Assembly: GCA_902787185.1 (NCBI GenBank)
Contig: CADAFP010000044.1
Span: forward strand, 1-41,321
Direction: 5' to 3'
Length of the DNA stretch: 41,321 bases
DNA from: an uncultured Bacteroidales bacterium
GTDB lineage: Bacteria > Bacteroidota > Bacteroidia > Bacteroidales > Muribaculaceae
The translations under genes and the position numbers were made by a program. Shown piece after piece: positions 8,104 to 15,507 of this stretch. How positions within the stretch are numbered: position 1 is the stretch's first letter; the number at the start of each line of letters is the position of its first letter. Below the pieces are notes generated by a model. The model saw only the letters and a program-made list of their open reading frames with translations, was not told the origin of the DNA and did not search any database.

Positions 8104-9260
8104 TATCTCTTACTCATTACGTCATTCTCGCCACAAGGCATGTGAATAGAGTCTTCTTCCAACGCGAAGGGTGCCTTGACCAGATAGGCGCGGCTTTGCT
8201 CCTCCAGGGGGATGAAGAGCGACACGATACCATTGGCGTCTGATTTGGCTTGATGGCCGGCAACCTCGACCGGCGTGTTGGGGATGTAGGACTCGCTCCA
8301 GGGATTCCACAGGCAGAACCTCACCGCACCATAGACCGAGGGGTCACGGCTGATGTCAAGCGTCACGTCACGGCTGAGCGTGATGGTCGTGTCGATGGGT
8401 AAAAAGTCTTGACAGGTCAGGGTGATGTGTGCCTGCTGGTTGAGGTAGCGGTGTGGGATGTTGGCAAACAAGGCATGGCTGTCCATCGTGGTGATGGTGT
8501 CAGTCTTGGTCTCGTTGTCGAGCGTGATGGAAACAATGGCATCCTTCAGTGGTGGCAACTGTTGGTTGCTGGTCGAGACCTCGTTCAAGCCCACCTTGGC
8601 GTCAAAGGGTTGGTTTGCGAGCCATACGCCGACTATTGCTCCCACCACGAGGATGGCTCCCAGAGTCCAGGCAATGGCGCGGCGGATGAGCAATCGCTTG
8701 TGGCGTTTCCAGATGGTGTCAAACTCGACGCCCAGCAGCTTGGACACGAGTTGGACGTAGGCACGGTCCTTGTTGAGCCAAGGCCATCGGTAAATCTTCT
8801 CATTGACGTTAGCTCCCAGAATTTCGGGCAGGTCAAGTTTCTTGATTACCGGGTTGAAGCACTCGGTGTCGGGATTGCCGCTGTTAGGGGAGCCGTCAAC
8901 GATGAAGAAATGGATGTTTTCGGTGCGGCCCAAGCTATGGAAATACTCGATTTCCTTGCCCACCCACTCAGACTGTGCCGAGTTGGGCGAACAGATGACA
9001 ATCAGGTTCCTGGAGGCGCGCAAGCGTTCCTGCAATTCCTCGGTGAGTCCTCCCGGCTGAATGTCGGTCGGCGCAAAGAAGACCGGATTGATGGGCTTGC
9101 GTTTCCAGCCTTTCTCGGAGCACATCGTGGCGGGCATGCGGTAGTGCTCAAGTTTGCGCTGCACCCGTTTCCCCCACTCGGTGTCTTTCTTGTTATAACT
9201 GATGAAGGCATAGTACTTGTACTCTTGCTCCATCGTCATGTTTTGTTTGGTCTCTTCCAT
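8103..9260 (-). CDS. Membrane-anchored TIR-domain protein
   Basis: This protein has 385 residues. Residues 14-125 form a TIR domain: YYAFISYNKKD (strand A), FFAPTDIQPGG (BB-loop region), NLIVICSPNSAQS and W99xxxE103, where Glu103 sits at the position of the NAD-cleaving glutamate of enzymatic TIRs. After a basic stretch (KRHKRLLIRR) comes one membrane helix at about 195-215, so the TIR faces the cytosol and the last 170 residues face the periplasm. That outer part looks like two small beta-sandwiches; the second (about 305-370, KSDANGIVSLFIP) resembles carboxypeptidase-regulatory or PEGA-type domains. The architecture suggests a receptor that passes an envelope signal to a cytosolic NADase. 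It lies 38 bases after the 13-TPR gene and overlaps the RyR gene. Met8 or Met10 are alternative starts. Confidence 0.88.
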   Translation of the reverse strand: MEETKQNMTMEQEYKYYAFISYNKKDTEWGKRVQRKLEHYRMPATMCSEKGWKRKPINPVFFAPTDIQPGGLTEELQERLRASRNLIVICSPNSAQSEWVGKEIEYFHSLGRTENIHFFIVDGSPNSGNPDTECFNPVIKKLDLPEILGANVNEKIYRWPWLNKDRAYVQLVSKLLGVEFDTIWKRHKRLLIRRAIAWTLGAILVVGAIVGVWLANQPFDAKVGLNEVSTSNQQLPPLKDAIVSITLDNETKTDTITTMDSHALFANIPHRYLNQQAHITLTCQDFLPIDTTITLSRDVTLDISRDPSVYGAVRFCLWNPWSESYIPNTPVEVAGHQAKSDANGIVSLFIPLEEQSRAYLVKAPFALEEDSIHMPCGENDVMSKR

Positions 9261-9298
9261 TATTGATATAGATATGATGTTGTTGAGTTGTTCTTGTA

Positions 9299-12022
9299 TC
9301 AGGATTTTTTCATCATTTGCCGAGCGGCATCGATGTTCTTTTTAACGGTTTGGACGTTGGGATGGTCCTCGCCGAGTGACTTCTGCCAGATTTCAAGAGC
9401 CTTGAGGTAATAAACTAAGGCCTCCTGATAGTTCTTGAGGTGATAGTGAATTGAGCCGATGTTGTTATAGGAGAGGGCTGTGCTTGGATGCTCAAATCCC
9501 AGCGTCTGCTCTTGGATATTCAGTGCCTTGAGGTGGTATTCCAGTGCCTTGGTGTAGTCGCCTTGCTCCTCCAGTGTGGTGCCGATGTTGTTGTAGGCGA
9601 TGGCGATGTCGGGGTGATTCACACCCAATGCTTTCTCCTGTATCTCCACGGCCTTGAGGTAATACTGCAGTGCCAGTTTGTGCTTCTTGAGGTTGCTGTA
9701 GGCCGTACCAATGTTGTTATAGGTTGAAGCCAGGTCGGGATGGTCGGCTCCCAGCCCACTTTCCTCGATGGCAATAGCCTTAAGATAGTATTCGAGTGCT
9801 TTTTTGTTGTCGCCCTGATTCTTGTAGATTGAGCCAATATTGTTTAGGAAAGTGGCGGTTTGGGGGTGCATTGTGCCCAAGGCCCTCTCTTGGATTTCCA
9901 ATCCCTTGAGGTAGAACTCGAGTGCTTTGTTGAGCGCCCCCATGTTGTAATGTATCAGTCCGATGTTGTTGTAGAGGATGGCGATGTCGGGGTGCTCGTT
10001 GCTCAGGTTCTGCTCCTGAATGTGCAGTGCCCTGACTGCAAAGTCGAGAGCCTTGTCATAGTCGCCGGCACTGCGGTAAACATTGCTGATGTTGCTCAGC
10101 GTGAGTGCAATGTCGGGGTGTTGCGATCCCAACACCTGCTCGCGGATGGCCAGAGCCCTGCCATAAAAGTCAAGTGCACCGTTGTAGTCGCCTTGTCTGA
10201 AGTGAATCATGCCGATATTGTTGCAGGCGGCTGCCGCCTGGAGGCTTTCTTGTCCGAGCCTCATGTTCCAGATATCGAGAGCCTGCATGTAAGCGTCCTT
10301 GGCCTTCTTGTATTCACCCTGCCTATCGTATATCATGCCGATGCTGTAGTGACAAAGCGCGACATTGCTGTTGTCGTTGCCGAAGATCTTTTGCCATATA
10401 CCCATGGCCTTGAGGTAGTATTGCATGGCCATGGCATTGTCGTCGAGTTGGGCATAGTCGGCGCCGATGTTATAGTGTATGTTAGCGATGTCGGGGTAAT
10501 CCTTGCCGAGTACTTTTTCCCAAACATGCAGCGCTTTAAAGTGATACTCGAGCGCCTTGGTGTAGTTGCCGTGAGACGCGTAGAGGGTGCCGATGTTGCG
10601 GTAGGACGTGGCTGTCTCGGGGTGCATTTTCCCGAGTCGCTTCTCGTTGATGTCGAGAGCCTTGAGATAATACCCCAGTGCTGTGCTGTAATCTTCCATG
10701 CTAGAATAGATGGCGCCGATGTTGTTGTAGGACGAAGCCGTTTCGGGGTGGTCCATGCCATAGGCTTTCTCATAGATGCCGAGAGCCTTGAAATGATAGT
10801 CGAGGGCGATGCTGTCTTTGCCGAGTGAGCCATAGACTGAACCGATGTTGTTGAGTGAGGTGGCCGTCTTGGGGTGCTGGCTGCCGAGTGTGCGCTCATA
10901 GATTTCCAAGGCTTTGTGATGGTATTCCAGAGCCTTCTCAAAGTCACCCTGGTGGTTGTAAACCGAACCGATGTTATTGTACTGAGTGGCCAGGAGTTCC
11001 TCGGCGTCCTCTGGGTAATCTTTGGCGAGAGCCAGTACGCGATATAGGTACTTGAGGGCTAATGAGTAATCGGCGACGTATCGCTCGATGAACTGTCCGG
11101 CGTCGTTCTGCCAGGTGATGTTGGTGGTGTCGAGCTCTGCCCGGATCTGGATATAGTGGGTGGCCTTCTCGTTGTTGAACTGGGCCAGGGCGATGGTGTA
11201 GAGTTGGTAGAGGTATTCGGCATCCTTTTGCTGTTTCTTAATTACCGCTGCCATCTCGGCATTGGCTTGGTTGATGACGGCTTGTGCGTCGCTGATGGAC
11301 TGCTCGATGCGTGCCAGTGCTTCCTTGTTGCGCCGGATGACATCAACGGGGTCAAACATCGTGAGGATGAGTGAGTCGGCCTTCTCGAGCTCGCCGTTCT
11401 CGATGAGGATGTTGACCTCGGCTTCCTTGGCACTCAGGGCATCATAGTCGGTGTGGGCATAGTGCTCAGCCATGCTCTCGATGAGCGACTGGTATTTCTC
11501 AAATTTCTCTTGGAGCTGCTGGATTTCAATCCTGTACTGCTCGCTGGTAATCCTGTTGTCATTGAGTTGCTTCTCTAACTGAATGACCTTGGCTTGGTAG
11601 TTTTCCTCGGCCACTCGGTAAGCGTTATTCTCGATGCGGAGTTTCTCGGCTTGAAGTTCCTCGGTCGAGATCATCACAATAGTGAGGGGAACAGAGTTGG
11701 AGAAGGCATACTTGCGTCCGATGAGCCCTTTGTCGTTGAGTTCAAACCCCTTCTTGCTCACCTGCTGAAGCGTGAACGGCTCTCCTGGCTTCTTGCCAGG
11801 CAAGGCAAGAGAGAATGTTCCGTCGTTTTGGCTGAGGACGGCGTTGTGTCCACCACTTGCCCTGACGGTGACACCGCTCAAGGCTTCCCCTTTTTTCCAC
11901 GGCTTGCCCACGGTCTTGACATAGCCATATTGAGTTTGCGCCATGGAAAATAACGAGACGACACAGCACAAAGCCATCAACAGGAGCGGCTTTTTGAGTA
12001 TTGTTGTTGTGGTGTCAAGCAT
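9299..12022 (-). CDS. Exported TPR protein with 13 kinesin-light-chain-type repeats
   Basis: This is a protein of 907 residues. Order of parts: signal peptide (about 1-28, ending near SMAQ), a small beta-sandwich of carboxypeptidase-regulatory type (about 30-110, SGVTVRASGG...DGTFSLALPG), a long coiled coil (about 120-190), the motif MAEHYAHTDYDAL, a helical linker, then thirteen TPRs of exactly 42 residues at 346-891. The repeat core is NNIGxxYxxxGDYxKALEYxxKALxIxExxLGxxHPxxA. Such TPR arrays are protein-binding scaffolds; the signal peptide puts it in the periplasm or on the cell surface. It shares its whole N-terminal half with the genes at 12062 and 15508, so the three are paralogues. Spacing to its neighbours is 39 and 38 bases, which fits one operon. 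The partner protein is unknown. Confidence 0.88.
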   Translation of the reverse strand: MLDTTTTILKKPLLLMALCCVVSLFSMAQTQYGYVKTVGKPWKKGEALSGVTVRASGGHNAVLSQNDGTFSLALPGKKPGEPFTLQQVSKKGFELNDKGLIGRKYAFSNSVPLTIVMISTEELQAEKLRIENNAYRVAEENYQAKVIQLEKQLNDNRITSEQYRIEIQQLQEKFEKYQSLIESMAEHYAHTDYDALSAKEAEVNILIENGELEKADSLILTMFDPVDVIRRNKEALARIEQSISDAQAVINQANAEMAAVIKKQQKDAEYLYQLYTIALAQFNNEKATHYIQIRAELDTTNITWQNDAGQFIERYVADYSLALKYLYRVLALAKDYPEDAEELLATQYNNIGSVYNHQGDFEKALEYHHKALEIYERTLGSQHPKTATSLNNIGSVYGSLGKDSIALDYHFKALGIYEKAYGMDHPETASSYNNIGAIYSSMEDYSTALGYYLKALDINEKRLGKMHPETATSYRNIGTLYASHGNYTKALEYHFKALHVWEKVLGKDYPDIANIHYNIGADYAQLDDNAMAMQYYLKAMGIWQKIFGNDNSNVALCHYSIGMIYDRQGEYKKAKDAYMQALDIWNMRLGQESLQAAAACNNIGMIHFRQGDYNGALDFYGRALAIREQVLGSQHPDIALTLSNISNVYRSAGDYDKALDFAVRALHIQEQNLSNEHPDIAILYNNIGLIHYNMGALNKALEFYLKGLEIQERALGTMHPQTATFLNNIGSIYKNQGDNKKALEYYLKAIAIEESGLGADHPDLASTYNNIGTAYSNLKKHKLALQYYLKAVEIQEKALGVNHPDIAIAYNNIGTTLEEQGDYTKALEYHLKALNIQEQTLGFEHPSTALSYNNIGSIHYHLKNYQEALVYYLKALEIWQKSLGEDHPNVQTVKKNIDAARQMMKKS
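9350..10987 (-). repeat. 126-bp tandem repeat array (13 units) encoding the TPRs
   Basis: The thirteen 42-codon TPR units lie head to tail without insertions, giving a 126-base period over about 1.64 kb. Sister units share recognisable DNA segments (codons for NNIG and KALEYxxKAL), so copy number could change by recombination and short-read assemblies could collapse units. Confidence 0.8.
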
Positions 12023-12061
12023 GACGGGCTATGTTTAACGTGTTGAAAGAATGTTGTCAGC

Positions 12062-13039
12062 TCACTGGGTGAGGGCTTGTAGCTTGCGCCTTGTCAGTTT
12101 TGCCTGTTCGCTGTCCTCGCCATCGATGATAGTAAGGATTTCGAGGGATTTCTCCAGGCACTCGATGGCGTTACCTGTGTCGCCTTGAACCAAGAATTCG
12201 TCAGCAAGGTTATTGCTCAGAGTCACTACACGTCGGGCATAGTCAAGGTCGCGCAAGATGGCGGCTTTGTCGGCTAGGGCTTTGTCAATGACACTTTGTG
12301 CAAAAACCTTTCTTTGCTCAATTTCCTGCTTTGCGGCGCGGTTTCGCTCCAGCACGGTTTCGGGGTCAAACACGGTGTGAATGAGTGAATCGGCTCTCTC
12401 GAGTTGCCCATCCTCGATGCACATGTTGATGTGGTAGTCGATGGAGTCGAGCTTGTCATAGTCGGTGCGTGCATAACGGTCGGCCATCTCGCTGATGAGA
12501 GCCTGGTAAGACTCATATTTCCTCTCCAAGTCGTCCAACTCCTGGCGGTATTGCTCGATGGTGATTTCCTGTTTGTCGATCTGCTGTTGCAGCTGGTTGA
12601 GTCTTTTCTTGTAGTTGAGTTCGGCGGTCTTGTAAGCGTTTTTCTCTATCCGTTCCTTGTCGGCCTCGAGCTGCCTGATGTTGACCATGACAATCTCTAT
12701 GGGCACCTGGGTGGAGAAAGCCTGCTGGCGGCCGATGAGCCCCTTGTCCTTGAGCTCATAGCCCGCCTTGGAAACACTCTGGAGCACAATGGGGTCGCCA
12801 TTGCGCTTGCCTGGCATAGGGGTAGAGAAACGGCCGTCTTGTGCACTGCGTGTGGCGTTGACGGTGCCGCGCCACCTGATGACGGCATCAGGAACCGGCA
12901 CTCCAGGTTTGCCAGGACGACCGATTGTCCTGACATAACCCACCTGTGATTGCGGCTGGCCTTGCGCGAGGACGGTATCGGCTATCGACAGCAGAGCCAC
13001 GCATATCCATATTCTGATGGTCGTTAATCGTAAAGCCAT
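12062..13039 (-). CDS. Exported coiled-coil protein, paralogue of the TPR proteins lacking the TPR array
   Basis: This 325-residue protein has a signal peptide (about 1-25), followed by a beta-sandwich (about 30-115, GYVRTIGRPGKPG...DGRFSTPMPG), the segment YELKDKGLIGRQQAFS and a long coiled coil (about 120-200) with the motif MADRYARTDYDKLDSIDY. All of this aligns by eye with residues 1-260 of the 13-TPR protein next to it. Where that protein begins its repeats, this one has only one TPR-like unit (FLVQGDTGNAIECLEKSLEIL) and stops. It could be a natural short form that pairs with the long paralogues through the coiled coil, or a copy that lost its array. No enzymatic motif is seen. It lies between the caspase-like and 13-TPR genes, with 73 and 39 bases of spacing. 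Confidence 0.8.
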   Translation of the reverse strand: MALRLTTIRIWICVALLSIADTVLAQGQPQSQVGYVRTIGRPGKPGVPVPDAVIRWRGTVNATRSAQDGRFSTPMPGKRNGDPIVLQSVSKAGYELKDKGLIGRQQAFSTQVPIEIVMVNIRQLEADKERIEKNAYKTAELNYKKRLNQLQQQIDKQEITIEQYRQELDDLERKYESYQALISEMADRYARTDYDKLDSIDYHINMCIEDGQLERADSLIHTVFDPETVLERNRAAKQEIEQRKVFAQSVIDKALADKAAILRDLDYARRVVTLSNNLADEFLVQGDTGNAIECLEKSLEILTIIDGEDSEQAKLTRRKLQALTQ

Positions 13040-13112
13040 GGTTGAGCGTTGATGAAAAAGAGGAGGATCGCCGGCATCAAGCCATTTGTCAACCCTCCCC
13101 GATGGTGTTAGG

Positions 13113-14618
13113 TTAGAAACTCAAACTCTTCCACGAGTCGTTGGTATAGGTGGTGGACGATTTGGGCGTCTGCTTCTTGCGCAGTTCCAATGTGGGAGCC
13201 ACATTGCTCACGTGCTTCTTGACGTCGTCGGTGAGTTTGCCGTAGGACACCAGTCCTTGGGTTTCCTGAAGCTCCTTGAGCAGGTAGTAGGTGAACAGTC
13301 CATGTCCCTCTTCCTGGTAGCTCTGGGCCGTCTCGTTACCGTGGGCAGCCGAGAACACGATCACGTTGCCGATGGTGGGGCGGGCATCCTCGGCCTCGAC
13401 CTCGACGGCACGTTCCACATTCAGTCCCTCGTTGTCGCGGTTGACGCCGCTGAAGCAGGCGTCGATGAACACCGTCACGCGTTCAAAGCCCAGATGTCCC
13501 AATTGGGTATAGAATTCGTCCAGGGCGATACCGTGGCGGGGCTTGGTGCCGTAAACGTCGGTGGGCAGCAGGTAGGACTTGTTGTGGTCTTGGATGTCGG
13601 GGACACCGTGTCCTGCGTAATAGACGATGAGTTTCTTGGCCGCCTTGTCCTTGATCTCGTCCTTGAGCCAGTCGTTGATTTCCTGCTCGAGAATCATGTG
13701 CTTGGTCGCATCCTGGCACAAGTGGATGTTGGTCGCGGGAATTCCCAAGGTGTTCTTGCAGTATTCCGAGAAAATCGAGGCATCATTCTTGGCAAAGGGG
13801 ACATTGGACACAAAACGGTAGTTCTGGTTGCCGATAATCAGCGCATAGGTGTCGTTGCGCATGACCTGTGAACCGGGAATGTCGGTGTCCACGTCCGACA
13901 GTCGTGACTCGCTCTCCTGGGGGTCGGATTTCTTGATGCAGATGGCCACGGCCTCTTTGGCAAGACCGTATTCCAGGCAGTTGTCGGTGTTGATGGTTGC
14001 CGGCAATCCTAAAATCTCACCGTTGAAGGGCTTGTGGCGTGTTTGTCCGTCCTCAACCACCTCGGTGGCAAATGCTGCCTTGCCGATGAGCGCATTGTTG
14101 CCAATCTCGATGAGCGTCAGGTTGGTGCATGACAGGAACGCCTGGTCCTCGACGCGGCACAGTCCCGGAATCCTGACGGAGCGCAACGATGCACAGTTGG
14201 CAAAGGCGATGGTCTCAATCTTTTTGACATTGACAGGAATGGAGAAGTTGAACAGGTTCTTGCAGTTCAAGAAGGCACCCCATCCGATTTCCCAAAGGAA
14301 CACATCCTGGAACTCGACGGAATTCAGGTCCTTGCAGTTGGCAAATGCGCACGACCCGATGCGTCCGATGCCCGACCCGATGACGACCTTGCGGATGGCA
14401 AGGCGCTGCTTGATCCAGGGCGCCAAGTCCTTGTTCAGGTCATAATTGGGCATGGCCGCTCCCTTACCCATCGTAGTACACTTGATATAAAGGGTGCGTC
14501 CGTCAAACTCCCATTCGACATCATTGCTGCATTTGCCTGATTTGGCTTTGGTGCTTTGGGCATCGGCCAAGCCAACGCAAAGCACCAAAGCTGTCAGGAG
14601 TAGGAATAATCTTCTCAT
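13113..14618 (-). CDS. Exported caspase-like (C14) peptidase with leucine-rich repeats
   Basis: This is a protein of 501 residues. A signal peptide (about 1-20, ending VGLADAQ) is followed by BspA-type leucine-rich repeats at about 75-200 (FANCKDLNSVEFQD, FANCASLRSVRIPG, FLSCTNLTLIEIGN). A caspase-fold peptidase domain spans about 260-475. The catalytic dyad is complete: His337 in YYAGHGV and Cys388 in FIDACFSG, with the expected spacing; YALIIGNQNYR marks the first strand. Caspase-like enzymes cleave after a specific acidic or basic residue and often act in cell-death or defence pathways. The unusual feature is the signal peptide, which would place it outside the cytosol, where the LRRs may recognise a target. 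It follows the barrel gene by 12 bases. Confidence 0.88.
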   Translation of the reverse strand: MRRLFLLLTALVLCVGLADAQSTKAKSGKCSNDVEWEFDGRTLYIKCTTMGKGAAMPNYDLNKDLAPWIKQRLAIRKVVIGSGIGRIGSCAFANCKDLNSVEFQDVFLWEIGWGAFLNCKNLFNFSIPVNVKKIETIAFANCASLRSVRIPGLCRVEDQAFLSCTNLTLIEIGNNALIGKAAFATEVVEDGQTRHKPFNGEILGLPATINTDNCLEYGLAKEAVAICIKKSDPQESESRLSDVDTDIPGSQVMRNDTYALIIGNQNYRFVSNVPFAKNDASIFSEYCKNTLGIPATNIHLCQDATKHMILEQEINDWLKDEIKDKAAKKLIVYYAGHGVPDIQDHNKSYLLPTDVYGTKPRHGIALDEFYTQLGHLGFERVTVFIDACFSGVNRDNEGLNVERAVEVEAEDARPTIGNVIVFSAAHGNETAQSYQEEGHGLFTYYLLKELQETQGLVSYGKLTDDVKKHVSNVAPTLELRKKQTPKSSTTYTNDSWKSLSF

Positions 14619-14630
14619 GGGAGGGGAGGA

Positions 14631-15446
14631 TTAGAAGCGGAACTGGATGTAGATGCGCGTGGTCTTCTCCTTGAATTTCATCTTCTGGCCACCAAAATCA
14701 CTCTTGGCGTGCTTGACACTGATGTTGTTGTCGTTGCGAGCCTCGAAACCGATACCGATGGCGTTGAAAGTCAGGTTGCCGCCAAATGCGGTATACAGGC
14801 CGTGTCCCCAGGCGAACTGGTTCTTATTGCTCGAGTCCTTGATCAGGAAACCGGCAGCCTTGTAACCCACGTGGAAGTAACCCTGCAGACGGATGTTGTC
14901 GGCAGCGTTCTTGTGCATCGGGGTGAAGGGGTATAAGGTGAGTGACGGACCCACAGACATACCGTAGTCAATTGTCATCTTCTTGTTGTGCCAGGGCATG
15001 GGACTTGTCACGTAGCCATCACCAGAAAGGTACTCCATGGGCTTCACGCTTGCCTTGTACTGGTTGAAGTTCATGTCCATCCAGGTGTAGTCAAGACCGA
15101 TGAACACGACGTTACCTAACGCCTTCTTATGGAAATTAAAGGTCTGTCCCCACTGGAGGCCAACGCCCCAGTCGCACTTGAACTCGTTGTGGAAACCGTG
15201 CCCGTCAAGGCTGATGGTGGGGAATTCGTCGGACGAGAGCTTGGTCTTGTTGTAGCTGATGTTGAAGAACGTGTTCTTGCTCCATACATTCCTCAAATGT
15301 TGGTCATACTTGACATCGGTCTTGGACTTGGATTCCTGTGCGATGATGTCGTTGAGGGTTGTCACTCGGGTGGTGTCACCGCTCTCCATAGCGTTGCCGG
15401 TGAGTACACAGGCAAAGGTAAACAAAGAGAATAATAATTTTTTCAT
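14631..15446 (-). CDS. Probable outer-membrane beta-barrel protein of the TIR/caspase locus
   Basis: This exported protein has 271 residues: a signal peptide (about 1-19, ending TGNA), a linker of about 35 polar residues, then alternating amphipathic beta strands (VGLQWGQTFNFHK, NVVFIGLDYTWMDMNF, MSVGPSLTLYPF, GYFHVGYKAAGFLI) and a terminal strand ending RIYIQFRF. The C-terminal phenylalanine is the usual recognition signal for outer-membrane barrel assembly. No named family is recognised. Its place between a TPR gene (61 bases upstream) and the caspase-like gene (12 bases downstream) suggests it is the outer-membrane part of the same machinery, perhaps as an anchor or pore; this is inferred from gene order only. 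Confidence 0.75.
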   Translation of the reverse strand: MKKLLFSLFTFACVLTGNAMESGDTTRVTTLNDIIAQESKSKTDVKYDQHLRNVWSKNTFFNISYNKTKLSSDEFPTISLDGHGFHNEFKCDWGVGLQWGQTFNFHKKALGNVVFIGLDYTWMDMNFNQYKASVKPMEYLSGDGYVTSPMPWHNKKMTIDYGMSVGPSLTLYPFTPMHKNAADNIRLQGYFHVGYKAAGFLIKDSSNKNQFAWGHGLYTAFGGNLTFNAIGIGFEARNDNNISVKHAKSDFGGQKMKFKEKTTRIYIQFRF

Positions 15447-15507
15447 GATGAATTGTTTTGTTTGTTTGATTATTTGATTGTTATTTAATAATTAGCGGTT
15501 GAAAGTG

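Noticed and set aside
9350-10987. Regular repeats considered as a CRISPR array
   Set aside because: The period is 126 bases, the repeats are coding and translate to TPR units; there are no spacers or cas genes.
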